DNA of 64,000 bases from Treponema phagedenis (GTDB taxonomy: Bacteria; Spirochaetota; Spirochaetia; Treponematales; Treponemataceae). Below the pieces are notes generated by a model. The model made no database searches. It saw only the letters and a program-made list of their open reading frames with translations, and was not told the origin of the DNA. The stretch covers positions 310,001 to 374,000 of the forward strand of contig NZ_CP042818.1 in NCBI RefSeq assembly GCF_008153345.1. Direction: 5' to 3'. The position numbers were made by a program, and so were the translations under genes. Below are positions 16,241 through 25,546 of the stretch, piece by piece; position 1 is the first letter of the stretch, and every line of letters begins with the position of its first letter.

Positions 16241-19200
16241 TTATTTTTTTAATAAAATTGTTTTTACTTCAAAGGGTTTGAAGCTCAGTTTGATTTTATC
16301 GTTGCGGATAGGGATTGCTTTGCCGGGTTTTTCGAGCATGTCCGCCTCAAAGGCTTTGCCGAATGTTTTCGGAATGCTCAAGGTCAGGGATCCGCGGCTG
16401 TTTTTATATTCGTAAGCGCGCAGCACAAAGGAATCACCTTTTTCGGAGAGCTTGGTTGTTTCGCAGATAACGCCGTCCGCCTTCATCGGGATAAAGTTTG
16501 CCGAAGCTTTGCCCGTCGCTGAGTCGGTTTTGCATATGTAGGCGGGAATGTTCAGCATGTAGGCCTGCTCATGCGTTTTTGCCGCTTGCACCTGTCCCGT
16601 ATGCGGGAAGAAGGAGTACACAAAGCGGTGCTCTTCAATGTCCGTGTCGGGATTGGGAAGAATACCCGATTTAATGAGTGTCAGCTCCATTTTGCCCTTA
16701 TGCACCGAATGTCCGTATTTGCAATCGTTCAGCAAGCTTGCGCCGTAATTTCCTTCGGAAAGGTCAATCCATTTATGCGCACAGAATTCAAACCGCGCCA
16801 CATCCCACGACGTGTTGGTATGCACCGGACGCTGCACATTGCCGAACTGTATATCGCAGGTTGCCGTCAGCGTATTTATATCAACTGGGAATTCAACCTT
16901 TAATAAGTGCTGGTGAATCTTCCAGTCAACCCAGGTGTCAAAATCAACCCGAAGGCTGTTCGCATAAAAGTGAATATCCTGCTTGATAATACAGTTTGAA
17001 ATCTCATACTCAACGTGATAGGTTGCGCGCACCGGACCTTTTTCCGTCCACAATGCTTTGGTGCAATTGCTAAGCTCCCAAGATTTTTCACGATAATAAA
17101 TTTCTATATCCCAGTTATCATAATCGATGGGTTTGTCTTCGTAGAGCCTGAACACATTTGCCCGTGCCTTAGGCGGCAAAACTTCCCGATGTCCTTTCCT
17201 GTCATAAAACGAGGTAATCTGTCCTTCTTTGGAAAGCTTAATATTATACAGTTTTGTTTCGATTCCTTTTTCGGTGATCTTAAACGGATTTGCCTGTTTT
17301 GCGGAGGTTGCCGTATTTTCACCGCCGACGGTAATCAGTACGGAACCGCGTGCGGGAATGCTCGGCTGAATCAGGATACTGCCGTTTGCCGCTTTTTGGT
17401 GTACAAGCGGAACTCCCTCTTCGTTGCAAGGAAGTTTTGCGCTGAAGAGCTTTGCGGGAATTTCGATAACATCATTGCGTTCAAACGAGAGTGTGTTAAA
17501 AACGCGTACACCTTTGCCGCCGATTTTATCCGCAATAAATTCTAAAGCGGTTTGCAAAAGCGCTGTGCAATCTTTTTCGATTTGCTCATACTCTTCTTTG
17601 GTAACATCGTAAACTTCTTTGATTGAAGAGCCGGGCAAAATGTCATGGAATTGATTGGTAAGCACGGTTGTCCAATTATCGTAAATTTCCGTTTGCGGGT
17701 AACTGCCGCCCAAAGTTTTTGCCCACGAGGCAAAAAACTCCAAGCTTTGCAAAAGGTGCTCGCTTTTTCTGTTTCCGCGTTTATTTCGCGCCATTGACGT
17801 ATACGTTCCGCGGTGATACTCAAGGTAGAGCTCGCCCGCCCAAAGCGGCAGCTTTTTGTTGTTTTTCACTCGCTTATACAGATCGTCAAAATACTCTCCT
17901 ACAAAACTTTGGTGCAGTTGCGGCAAGCCGGGTAAGTCATTTACCAACCGTTTTCCGTGCTCAAGCATCTCATGCGTGGGGCCGCCGCCACCGTCTCCGT
18001 GCCCATACGAGATAAGCACATCCTGATTTATATCTTTATGCTGATACCGCTCCCAAGCACCGCGCGTCGTTGACGGATCGAGAAAACCATTATAGGTGGT
18101 AAAGTGTCCCTCTTTTTGAGACTCGTAATCAATGCCGGTAACAAAATGCGTAAACAATTCGGTGCCGTCAATTCCCTTCCAATTAAAGGTATCGTAGGGC
18201 AACTTATTGATTTGGCTCCATGTTATTTTGGTAGTCATAAAATAATCGATACCGCATTTTTTACAGATCTGCGGCAGTGAGGCTGAATACCCGAACACAT
18301 CCGGCAGCCACAAAATCTTATTGTCAACGCCGAACTCTTCTTTGAAAAACTTCTTTCCGTGGATAAACTGGCGCACAAAAGATTCGCCTGACGGCAAATT
18401 ACAATCGGCTTCCACCCACATACCGCCTTCGGGTTCCCACCGTTTATTCTTAATCTGCTTTTTAATGCGCTCGAATACTTCGGGATACCGCTTTTTCACC
18501 GCATCGTACAAAAAAGGCTGGCTCGACATAAACAAATAGTCAGGATACTCGTCCATTAACTTCAACACGGTGGCAAAAGAGCGGATAGCCTTTTCCCGCG
18601 TTTGCGCAACCGTCCACCACCAGGCAATATCAATATGCGTATGTCCGATACAGGCGGCGCGAATATTCTTTTTTCTGCCGGCATTGCTGCGCTCAACCTT
18701 ATACAAAGTCTTTTTAAAATACTCGCTTGTTTTTTCAACGCTCGTATAAAAATCTTTGGAAAGCGGCTCCCGTAAATCAAGCATATTTACCGCCTGCGTC
18801 AAAATATCATGCCAAAGAATTTCGTTATACTCGGAGTCGGACAGAGTTTTTGCCGATTCAATCGCCGTATGAAAATCACAGTATAAATTATAAATGCGTA
18901 AGTCTTCAATAAAAAGAGAAACCGCCAGCTGTAAATCGGCAGGCTCGCGCTGTCCGTAAGCCTGAATATCAAGCTTAATCTTCCCCTTTGCGGAAGAAGG
19001 CAACACCACTCGTCTATGATTTGTATCGCAGCCCTGCGCAACCGCACCGTTTATAAACACCAGCATCTGCGGATTGATAGCATCCCATCCGTCTTTGTCG
19101 GTGCGCACCTCAAGCACTGCCCGCTCGCCGGTTTTGAGTTTTGGCACTTCAAGCTCGGTGCTAAACCAAGCATGTAAATCCTTTTTTCCCCAGCGGTCTT

Positions 19201-19363
19201 TATCTGAATTAAAATTTTTCCATGCGCCCTTATCCTTCTGCGCTTCCTCCGGATTCAGAAAAAAACCGTCCTTCTGCTTCCACTCTTTAACCCTCTGTTC
19301 ATCGGATACTGTCAGCTTTTTCAGCTGATCGCGAATCCGCTCCGCTCGTTGCGTTTCGTACAT
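16241..19363 (-). CDS. Alpha-mannosidase, glycoside hydrolase family 38
   Basis: This is a retaining exo-alpha-mannosidase of GH38 that removes mannose from glycan or free oligosaccharide substrates. Zinc-site motif GHTHIDIAWWW lies near residues 238-248, and the catalytic nucleophile Asp is in WLPDVFGYS near residue 355. Middle and C-terminal beta domains follow (for example CDIQFGNVQRPVHTN). Length 1040 aa matches bacterial GH38 enzymes. There is no signal peptide, so it is probably cytoplasmic and acts on imported oligosaccharides. AGGAGA lies six bases before the ATG. It is a single-gene unit ended by a strong terminator. Host-glycan scavenging is an inference from the family and from the organism's likely habitat. 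Confidence 0.94.
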   Translation of the reverse strand: MYETQRAERIRDQLKKLTVSDEQRVKEWKQKDGFFLNPEEAQKDKGAWKNFNSDKDRWGKKDLHAWFSTELEVPKLKTGERAVLEVRTDKDGWDAINPQMLVFINGAVAQGCDTNHRRVVLPSSAKGKIKLDIQAYGQREPADLQLAVSLFIEDLRIYNLYCDFHTAIESAKTLSDSEYNEILWHDILTQAVNMLDLREPLSKDFYTSVEKTSEYFKKTLYKVERSNAGRKKNIRAACIGHTHIDIAWWWTVAQTREKAIRSFATVLKLMDEYPDYLFMSSQPFLYDAVKKRYPEVFERIKKQIKNKRWEPEGGMWVEADCNLPSGESFVRQFIHGKKFFKEEFGVDNKILWLPDVFGYSASLPQICKKCGIDYFMTTKITWSQINKLPYDTFNWKGIDGTELFTHFVTGIDYESQKEGHFTTYNGFLDPSTTRGAWERYQHKDINQDVLISYGHGDGGGGPTHEMLEHGKRLVNDLPGLPQLHQSFVGEYFDDLYKRVKNNKKLPLWAGELYLEYHRGTYTSMARNKRGNRKSEHLLQSLEFFASWAKTLGGSYPQTEIYDNWTTVLTNQFHDILPGSSIKEVYDVTKEEYEQIEKDCTALLQTALEFIADKIGGKGVRVFNTLSFERNDVIEIPAKLFSAKLPCNEEGVPLVHQKAANGSILIQPSIPARGSVLITVGGENTATSAKQANPFKITEKGIETKLYNIKLSKEGQITSFYDRKGHREVLPPKARANVFRLYEDKPIDYDNWDIEIYYREKSWELSNCTKALWTEKGPVRATYHVEYEISNCIIKQDIHFYANSLRVDFDTWVDWKIHQHLLKVEFPVDINTLTATCDIQFGNVQRPVHTNTSWDVARFEFCAHKWIDLSEGNYGASLLNDCKYGHSVHKGKMELTLIKSGILPNPDTDIEEHRFVYSFFPHTGQVQAAKTHEQAYMLNIPAYICKTDSATGKASANFIPMKADGVICETTKLSEKGDSFVLRAYEYKNSRGSLTLSIPKTFGKAFEADMLEKPGKAIPIRNDKIKLSFKPFEVKTILLKK

Positions 19364-19384
19364 AGCATCTCCTATAAAAAATTT

Positions 19385-19415
19385 GTGCTTTTACAAGGCT
19401 AGCCTGAAAAAGCAC
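19385..19415. repeat. Short hairpin element, copy 2
   Basis: GTGCTTTTACAAGGCTAGCC followed by TGAAAAAGCAC: a hairpin with inner palindrome GGCTAGCC. It is the inverted counterpart of the element at 11831-11862, with changes in the inner arm that keep pairing. Confidence 0.6.
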
Positions 19416-19607
19416 TGTTCATACGTGATGTTTCGCCACAAAATACAGGGCGAAATTGATCCGCCAACACAGACAAACACCGTTTCCGGTTTTGCCTATC
19501 ATCGTTTGCTCCTTAATCACTGTTAAGCAGTGTAGCAAACCCACCCGTTTTTGCCTAGAGATAAAAATAGCATTATACAGATAAAAAATTTTAAAATCGG
19601 ACTTTCA

Positions 19608-19740
19608 TAAAAAAGAGTTCGACACGGCGCAACGGTGAGTCAACTTACCATAGGAATGCTTGAATCCGCAGTCCCTTATTGTTGATACTCTAATTTTTAT
19701 AACAGGAAGTTAATTACAAAACGTTACACTAGGCGCTACG
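19608..19740 (+). repeat. Family B copy
   Basis: AAAAAAGAGTTCGACACGGC, then GGTGAGTCAACTTACC, AGGAATGCTTGAATCCGCAG, CCCTTATTGTTGATACTC, and tail TTAATTACAAAACGTTACAC. This is one of the most complete copies. After it, 19741-19830 has a family C-like TTCGCTTATGCTTCGCAT stretch. Confidence 0.8.
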
Positions 19741-19893
19741 AATTTTAAAGCCTTATAAAATTTATTCGCTTATGCTTCGCATCTACCCGAACCGAAAGGC
19801 GGCAGTTTTAATAATTCAGAACTACAATGTCGCCTTGGAAACTGAACTCACTGGCGGATTGTTTTTTTTACCCCAAGAAGATATATTTAAAGT

Positions 19894-19977
19894 ATGAAAT
19901 ACTTTGGAACAAAACAATTAGAAACCGAACGTCTTATTGCACGAAAATTTTTACCCGAAGGCTACTATAGCAAATAA
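19894..19977 (+). pseudogene. N-terminal fragment of a GNAT acetyltransferase
   Basis: A 27-codon frame begins MKYFGTKQLETERL and continues IARKFLPEG before a stop. The LETERLIxRKF pattern is the start of many ribosomal-protein-type GNAT acetyltransferases (RimJ/RimL-like). The remaining 140-150 residues are absent, so only the 5' end survives. Ribosome-site quality is poor. Family recognition rests on one short motif. Confidence 0.55.
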
Positions 19978-20108
19978 GTAAAAAAGCCAAGACTCGGGTA
20001 TAACCGCAACTTAATAAATCTTTATATTCACTTCCTCTCTTTTCGTTGTATTTTCTATCAATCCTTCTTGCAAAAATAACTTTCAATTTTTATTATAACG
20101 ATTTAAAA

Positions 20109-20130
20109 TAAAATGACATATGTCATTTTA
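20109..20130. promoter_or_regulatory. Perfect 22-base palindrome upstream of the envelope operon
   Basis: The half-site TAAAATGACAT is followed directly by its complement, ATGTCATTTTA. Directly downstream a related imperfect copy (AAAATGATGCTTGTCA) occurs, giving two helical turns of similar sequence about 20 bases apart. It lies about 93 bases before the first ATG of the operon, where an operator would be expected. The binding protein is unknown; no regulator gene is adjacent. Possible promoter elements lie just downstream (TTGCAG, 15 bases, TACAAT at about 20172-20198). Confidence 0.6.
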
Positions 20131-20222
20131 TAAAATGATGCTTGTCACTGTACAGTGGTATTAGCTTGCAGTATGATGAATACATCTACAATAACTGTTG
20201 CAATACAGAATAGGAGAAGCTA

Positions 20223-20975
20223 ATGAAATTAAAGCAAAAATTTTCTTTTATGGTATGTTTAGTTTTGTTATTAACAGCTACGGGTTTTGCCCAAGATATC
20301 TACAATGAATTTGGGCAGCTTAAAATGGGACTGTATGATTTACCTGAATCGGATAGAATAAAAAAAATAAAAGATTTTCAAGCAAAAGCAGAAAAAGATT
20401 TTACATTAAGCGAAGAAGAAAAACTTACGATTTCTAATTTATTGATTTTGGAGTTGGCAAACATTACGAAGGCTGAAAAGGAACGGTATCTTCTTTTCGA
20501 AACGCAAAACAAAAAAAACGAATCATATATGGAAGGTAAAAAACTTTCCGCTTTGGGAAAATGGTTTTTGGTCAGTACGGCAGATGTCAAAAGCCGGCGC
20601 ATTGCCTATCTTTCGGGGACTGTTCAAATAAACGAAGCAGTCGATGTCAAAGAATTGTATCTGCAAGCCTTAAAACAAGACAAGAAATTTTCACAAGGGC
20701 ATCTTTCATACGGGCTTTGGCTTTATTTTGCGCCTCCTATTGCCGGCGGCGGATATGACAAGGCTTTAGCGGAAATTTCAAAAGCGGTTTCCTATGCCAA
20801 AAAAGAGGATGAAAAATTTTTAGCTCTTTGTTTTCGCTCGCAAGTGTATTTTGCACTTGGACAGCATGAAAAAACGGAAGCGGATTTACAAGCTGCACAT
20901 GCGGCTTTTCCCTCTGAAACGTTTACCGAATTGATCCGAGAGATAAATAAAAATGGAAAAGTGTTTTTTGAATAA
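20223..20975 (+). CDS. Exported TPR-like protein, first gene of the envelope operon
   Basis: 250 aa with a clear signal peptide (cleavage after about residue 23, TGFAQ). The mature part is helical. Residues about 130-240 resemble tetratricopeptide-type helices (AVDVKELYLQALKQDKKFSQ, APPIAGGGYDKALAEISKAV, FALGQHEKTEADLQAAHAAF), consistent with a periplasmic protein-protein adaptor. AGGAGA lies five bases before the ATG. It overlaps the next gene by 23 bases, so translation is probably coupled. Specific function unknown. It is placed with an ABC exporter-like pair and a LolA-like protein, which suggests a role in envelope trafficking. Confidence 0.75.
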   Translation: MKLKQKFSFMVCLVLLLTATGFAQDIYNEFGQLKMGLYDLPESDRIKKIKDFQAKAEKDFTLSEEEKLTISNLLILELANITKAEKERYLLFETQNKKNESYMEGKKLSALGKWFLVSTADVKSRRIAYLSGTVQINEAVDVKELYLQALKQDKKFSQGHLSYGLWLYFAPPIAGGGYDKALAEISKAVSYAKKEDEKFLALCFRSQVYFALGQHEKTEADLQAAHAAFPSETFTELIREINKNGKVFFE

Positions 20976-21816
20976 ACGGTATTTGTTTTGTTTTTTGCTT
21001 ACCGTATTTTGTCTTTGTGTATGCACAGCCCTTGTTTCTCAAATTGATAGCGGAGTTGAAAATAATACAAGCATTTCTGTTGAATCAGATGAGATTGCAA
21101 TCAATGAAGGTAGTTTAAAAGACCTGCCGTCCATAGAAGAATCGGAATTATTATTTGCGGAATTTTATAAAACAGGAAAAATCGATACCGAGCCTTTGTT
21201 TGTCGGATTAGAAAAACTTGAACAAGAGCTTACAAAAGTACAAAACCTAAAAGGAAAAGAACGAAACATAGAAAAAGAAAACCAATTATTAACACTCTAT
21301 CTTGAGTATGCAAAGATAGTTTTTACCGCATATCTTTTTGGCTCAATAAATCAGAGCTTTCCGAAAATACACAATATGGAAAAACAAATTGATGTATTTT
21401 TAAAGCGCTGCAAACCTAATTCTTCTGTTTGTCTGAAATTTGCGGATTATTTATATGCACGGCTGCCGGAAAACAGAAAGGTTGTTTTTAAATTACCTGT
21501 TTTGTACCGCAAGGTATTGCTGCAAGATTCTAAGAACAATGAGGCAAAAGTAAAACTTGCATGCTGGTACACTTTCAGCGCACAAGAAACAACGTCAAAC
21601 ACCAACAGCTTTATTGAAGAAAATGAAGCGCTTATTGAAGAACTTTCTGCGGTAGACAGATTAAACGCGTATATTGTGTATTCGCTGTATTATATGAAAA
21701 AGTATAATACTAAAAAAGGTTGGAAGTATTTACAGAAGGCGGAAGAACTCTTTCCTTCATATATATTAACGGAACGTCTTCGAGCAAATTATAAAAAAGG
21801 GATATTAAGTTTGTGA
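20953..21816 (+). CDS. Exported helical (TPR-like) protein
   Basis: 287 aa. There is a hydrophobic Cys-rich N-terminal segment (about residues 9-28) that is either a signal peptide or a membrane anchor; LCVC does not fit a strict lipobox. The mature part is helical, with a C-terminal TPR-like pair (RLNAYIVYSLYYMKKYNTKK, GWKYLQKAEELFPSYILTER). It overlaps the preceding gene by 23 bases and has no strong ribosome site, suggesting coupling. It appears to be a diverged companion of the preceding TPR-like protein. No known family recognised. Confidence 0.7.
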   Translation: MEKCFLNKRYLFCFLLTVFCLCVCTALVSQIDSGVENNTSISVESDEIAINEGSLKDLPSIEESELLFAEFYKTGKIDTEPLFVGLEKLEQELTKVQNLKGKERNIEKENQLLTLYLEYAKIVFTAYLFGSINQSFPKIHNMEKQIDVFLKRCKPNSSVCLKFADYLYARLPENRKVVFKLPVLYRKVLLQDSKNNEAKVKLACWYTFSAQETTSNTNSFIEENEALIEELSAVDRLNAYIVYSLYYMKKYNTKKGWKYLQKAEELFPSYILTERLRANYKKGILSL

Positions 21817-21842
21817 GGAATAGATTTTAAAAGGGAAGCTAT

Positions 21843-22532
21843 ATGTACGAGTTGACGGTTGATGATGTATGCAAAAGCTATAAAGTAAAGAATAAAAAAA
21901 TAGAAGTGAATAAACACATTCACTTTAAGGTTGAACCTGCAAATCTTGTTTGGATTTACGGAAATTCCGGTGCGGGGAAGTCAACCTTTTTAAACATTAT
22001 TACCGGCATCGATGATTCGGATTCGGGAAGTGTCAGCTGGAACGGAAAAGCCATTACTTCAATGAATGCAAATGCGCGGGCTCAATTTAGACTGGAAAAC
22101 TGCGGGCTTATTTTTCAATTTTTTGAATTGATCAAGTCTCAAACCATTTATAACAATGCCGCCTTGCCGCTTAAAATACAAAAAAAATCAAGCAAAGAAA
22201 TACAGGCTATTTTGTTTCCGTTGTTTGAACTTTTTGATTTACAATCGCTTGTACATAAAAAACCGAATGAACTTTCCGGCGGAGAGAGGCAGCGGGTTTC
22301 GATTGTGCGCGCATTATCTGCTGCTCCGAAATATCTTGTTGCCGATGAAATAACTTCTTCACTTGATATAAAGCGCTCTCATCAAGTATACGAATATTTG
22401 CGCGGTTATATCCAAAAGAAAAACGGTGTCGGTATTTTTGTATCGCATGACCCGATTATCAAAAACTATGCGGATAAGGTTTACAAAATGGAAGAAGGCT
22501 GTTTAACGGAAGCTGTTTATAAGGAAGAGTGA
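21843..22532 (+). CDS. ABC transporter ATPase, LolD/MacB type
   Basis: 229 aa nucleotide-binding subunit. Walker A is GNSGAGKS at about residues 40-47, the Q-loop region is LIFQFFELIKSQTIYNNAAL, the signature is LSGGERQR, Walker B is YLVADEI with the catalytic Glu, and VSHD is the switch His. The short Q-loop-to-signature layout is that of ATPases serving MacB/LolCE/FtsX-type permeases, which act mechanically on periplasmic partners without moving substrate through the membrane. GGGAAG precedes the ATG by about six bases. The FtsX-type permease follows with its start overlapping the stop. Confidence 0.9.
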   Translation: MYELTVDDVCKSYKVKNKKIEVNKHIHFKVEPANLVWIYGNSGAGKSTFLNIITGIDDSDSGSVSWNGKAITSMNANARAQFRLENCGLIFQFFELIKSQTIYNNAALPLKIQKKSSKEIQAILFPLFELFDLQSLVHKKPNELSGGERQRVSIVRALSAAPKYLVADEITSSLDIKRSHQVYEYLRGYIQKKNGVGIFVSHDPIIKNYADKVYKMEEGCLTEAVYKEE

Positions 22533-22534
22533 AA

Positions 22535-23746
22535 ATGTTTTTGATTAAAAGCGCATGGGACAATATTACGTTTAATAAAAAAAGAAACACCTTTTCAATT
22601 TTGTTGATTGCCATTGCATCCGCTTCAATCCTTTTGTTTCAAGGGTATGTAGAATACTCCAAACAAGGAATGGCTTTGGGCTTTATCCAAAAAAGCGGAA
22701 ACATTCAAATTAGGGTAAAAGGACCGCATGATACTTTTCAAAAGGATGCCAACCTTTTAACTGCAAAAGATATTTTGCAATTGCGTGAGTTTTGTGCACA
22801 GCTGCCTGAAATAACCGATATCGATGCAGTGCTTGAGTTTAACGGCATAATCGGCACAGAAAAAAACTCAAGTATTTTTTGGGGCGCTGCCTATGATAAA
22901 CCGCACGCTGTCGGCATTACCGCAGGCACTCCTGTTTTTGCAGATGACAGGGCGGTTGTGTTGGGAGAGCTTTTGTTTGAAGAACTTGAAATGGATTTAG
23001 ATAATACGGAAAACTTTGTAAATATTATGACAACAACTATTACCGGAGATATTGCAACTGCGTCCTTTGACGTGAACGGGTATCTTGCAACAGGCAATTT
23101 TCAAACGGATTCGGGACTGGTAATCACTTCCAGAAAAGCAGTTTTGGATTTATTTGAATTGGAAGACAGCGCAAATTATCTGCGCCTCTTTTTAAAAAAT
23201 GACAAAGATTTAGAAAAGGTTGAAAAAGGCATACAAGAGTTTTTTATAAAACACAATCTCAATTTTGAAACCGCAAACTGGAAACAATTAAATCCCGAGT
23301 GGGAAAAAATTACCGGATTAAATACCGTGCAGTTTTCTGTCGTAAGCGTTATCCTTTGCGTGCTTATCTTTGTTTCGCTCACCCAAAGTTTGTCCGCAAG
23401 TTTTATGGAGCGTATAGGCGAGTTCGGCACAATGGAAGCAATCGGCTTAAAAAAATCATCTGTTATTTTACTTTTGCTTGTTGAATCCTGTATGCTTTCA
23501 TTGTTTGGAATAGCACTCGGCGTTTTGTTATCACAATTCGGTAACGTAATCACCACAGCTTTAAAAATTGAGTTGGTACCGCCCGGCTATACCAAAGCCT
23601 ATGCCTTAAATTTCTATATCGATTTAACTGCAATAGTTATAACTCAATCTTTTATTTTTATAACCTGCCTTATTGCGGTTGTTTATCCGATATACACGGT
23701 GAAAAAGTATAGCAGCATGAATCTTATAAACTATAACGGAGCGTAA
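22535..23746 (+). CDS. FtsX/LolC/MacB-type ABC permease
   Basis: About 404 aa. There is one N-terminal membrane segment (about residues 20-38), a large extracytoplasmic domain (about 40-265, MacB_PCD-like), then three C-terminal segments in the FtsX domain (FSVVSVILCVLIFVSLTQSL, then VILLLLVESCMLSLFGIAL, then the last near residues 360-385). The MERIGEFGTMEAIGLKK motif between segments is typical of LolC/E and MacB permeases. The ATG at 22535 is preferred because AAGGAAG lies seven bases upstream; an alternative GTG at 22529 overlaps the previous stop. Expected role: extracting or handing over an envelope substrate, with the LolA-like protein as acceptor. Confidence 0.88.
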   Translation: MFLIKSAWDNITFNKKRNTFSILLIAIASASILLFQGYVEYSKQGMALGFIQKSGNIQIRVKGPHDTFQKDANLLTAKDILQLREFCAQLPEITDIDAVLEFNGIIGTEKNSSIFWGAAYDKPHAVGITAGTPVFADDRAVVLGELLFEELEMDLDNTENFVNIMTTTITGDIATASFDVNGYLATGNFQTDSGLVITSRKAVLDLFELEDSANYLRLFLKNDKDLEKVEKGIQEFFIKHNLNFETANWKQLNPEWEKITGLNTVQFSVVSVILCVLIFVSLTQSLSASFMERIGEFGTMEAIGLKKSSVILLLLVESCMLSLFGIALGVLLSQFGNVITTALKIELVPPGYTKAYALNFYIDLTAIVITQSFIFITCLIAVVYPIYTVKKYSSMNLINYNGA

Positions 23747-23747
23747 C

Positions 23748-24476
23748 ATGAGTAAAAATATCAATAAAATATCTATCGGCTTTTTTAGTTTTTTCATTTG
23801 CGCAGCTTTTGCAATATCGGAAAACATAACCGCCGATTACGATTCTTTTTTAAAATTGAATACTATCTATGTTGAATCCGAGAACTCGCTTTTAACAAAG
23901 GTTAAAGTTAAAAATGAAAAAGAAGACAAGGATATTATTGCTGTGTACTGTCTTTTTCACAAGCAGGGCCAATGCATTCAAATACAATCAAAAAGCGGAA
24001 CACAGTATTTTTTTAGCTCAAGTCAAGGCTACTGGGTATTTAACAAAAAACTGAAAACGCCGCTTAAAATTTCCGGTTCGTATAAGGCTGAAGAGTTTGA
24101 AGTGCAAGATATTTTAAAAACCGATTTTCGTAACGATTATCAAATGAGCGGAGAGGAATCCGAAACGCTGATTCTTGAACGCAAAACAAAAAAGACTACA
24201 TATCATTTTATTTTGTTTAAAAAAATAGAGGAGTCCTATGAGCTTATCTTTTGCGATTCTAAAAAAAATAAATTGCGTAAAATTACTTATTATCCGGGAA
24301 AGGTAAACGGATTTCCGTGTTTTTATAAAATCGATATAGAGAATTTGCTTTTTAAAAAAGACTCGGTTAGCTCATGGATTACCGAAGAAGTAAAAACGGT
24401 ATCCGTGCCGTCATCATTATTTTCGCTTTCAAATATAAAACAATTAACTCAAAAAATGAGTGCGTTGACGGAATAA
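23748..24476 (+). CDS. LolA-like outer-membrane lipoprotein-sorting protein
   Basis: 242 aa with signal peptide (AAFAISE cleavage region). The mature protein shows the pattern of the LolA-like sorting family that accompanies MacB-type and RND transporters. This includes paired strands ending in a YWVFNKKLKTPLKISGS stretch, FEVQDILKTDFRNDY, and a later LRKITYYPGKVNGFPCFYKI strand pair. Such proteins have a half-open beta barrel that binds acyl chains. GGAGCG lies seven bases before the ATG and two bases after the permease stop, so this is one operon. I infer periplasmic carriage of a lipid-bearing substrate. Confidence 0.8.
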   Translation: MSKNINKISIGFFSFFICAAFAISENITADYDSFLKLNTIYVESENSLLTKVKVKNEKEDKDIIAVYCLFHKQGQCIQIQSKSGTQYFFSSSQGYWVFNKKLKTPLKISGSYKAEEFEVQDILKTDFRNDYQMSGEESETLILERKTKKTTYHFILFKKIEESYELIFCDSKKNKLRKITYYPGKVNGFPCFYKIDIENLLFKKDSVSSWITEEVKTVSVPSSLFSLSNIKQLTQKMSALTE

Positions 24477-24505
24477 AAATTTTGAAAAAAAGGAAAACAG
24501 CGTGT

Positions 24506-25546
24506 ATGAAAAAGAGCATTCGATTTGTTATTTTTCTCTTTTTTTTAATTTTACGTCAAGAAGTTTTTGCTTCAAACATTGGCTTTGAGATTAACAGCGG
24601 TTTTGTTTTTTTAGAAAAGTCGGATGCTCAATTTATTCCGGATGTTGTTTCCGCATTGAATGCTTCCGTTTTTTACACACTTGATTTTAATTTTACCAAT
24701 CAAAGTCTTGTATTGCAGCCCGGTGTTTTTATTAACGATAATTCTTTTAAAAATACTACAGTGCTTCCCTTTTTCAGACGGCTGAATTATTCCGCCTTTG
24801 CCGAAAACTTTTCTTTTACCGCAGGAAAAGATTTTCTGTATTTTGGTAAAGGCGGCATTGATAATAACTTTTTTATCAACATTCCTGACAAAAAAAACAA
24901 GAACTTGCTTTTGTGGCATCTTAAATTTGAAACCTTTGTCAAACAATTTACCTTTACGGCGGGAGCCGCCGTTGATACAAAAAACATTGATTTATTACAG
25001 CCGCCCGCATGGTATAACCTCTGGGGAAAAATTGTATACTCTCATCCGGTTGTTCTTATCGGGCTTGAAAGCGATTGGCTTTTTGAACCGACTATACAAA
25101 AATACAAACAGGAAAAATCTATTGTTTTTAAAACAGCGGTTGAAACATTTTTTAATTTACCAAAAGGCTTTGAGCTGTATGTAAATGCAAAACTTCCTGT
25201 CAATGTCCTCAAAAAGGAACTCGGTGAATGGGCAGTGCTCGCAGGTCTTTCAAAAACGTTTATGTATAAGAATTGCTCATTCATATCAATCGCAGAAGGC
25301 TTATACCATTTTAATCTCGGATTTAAATATGCCTTTTTTCAAATTGCGGAATTAGGCGAGTATATGGGATTCTCCATAGGCATATCGGGATTGGAAAATA
25401 AAGAATTAAATTTAATAACAGGCGCAAAATTTTTTATCGGAGACTTAAACTTTAAACTGGAATATATAACAAAAAATTTTTTGTTGAACAAAAACACACA
25501 GGGCGGAATAGTATCTATAGGAGTTATGTTTAATGAAAAAGTATAA
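24506..25546 (+). CDS. Exported protein, predicted beta-barrel
   Basis: 346 aa from the ATG at 24506, which has AAGGAAAA about ten bases upstream. The longer ORF from 24374 overlaps the previous gene and lacks a site. Signal peptide ends near EVFAS. The mature region is rich in alternating strands with aromatic girdles (FSFTAGKDFLYFGKGGIDNN, LWHLKFETFVKQFTFTAGAA) and ends in a strand GGIVSIGVMFNEKV, consistent with an outer-membrane or periplasm-facing barrel. No known family recognised. It overlaps the next gene by 14 bases. Confidence 0.7.
   Translation: MKKSIRFVIFLFFLILRQEVFASNIGFEINSGFVFLEKSDAQFIPDVVSALNASVFYTLDFNFTNQSLVLQPGVFINDNSFKNTTVLPFFRRLNYSAFAENFSFTAGKDFLYFGKGGIDNNFFINIPDKKNKNLLLWHLKFETFVKQFTFTAGAAVDTKNIDLLQPPAWYNLWGKIVYSHPVVLIGLESDWLFEPTIQKYKQEKSIVFKTAVETFFNLPKGFELYVNAKLPVNVLKKELGEWAVLAGLSKTFMYKNCSFISIAEGLYHFNLGFKYAFFQIAELGEYMGFSIGISGLENKELNLITGAKFFIGDLNFKLEYITKNFLLNKNTQGGIVSIGVMFNEKV

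Noticed and set aside
17015-17545. 176-codon plus-strand ORF opposite the mannosidase gene
   Set aside because: Antisense shadow of a clearly conserved GH38 coding region.
24374-24505. Long N-terminal extension of the first beta-barrel gene
   Set aside because: It overlaps the LolA-like gene by about 100 bases and would hide the clear signal peptide that begins at 24506.
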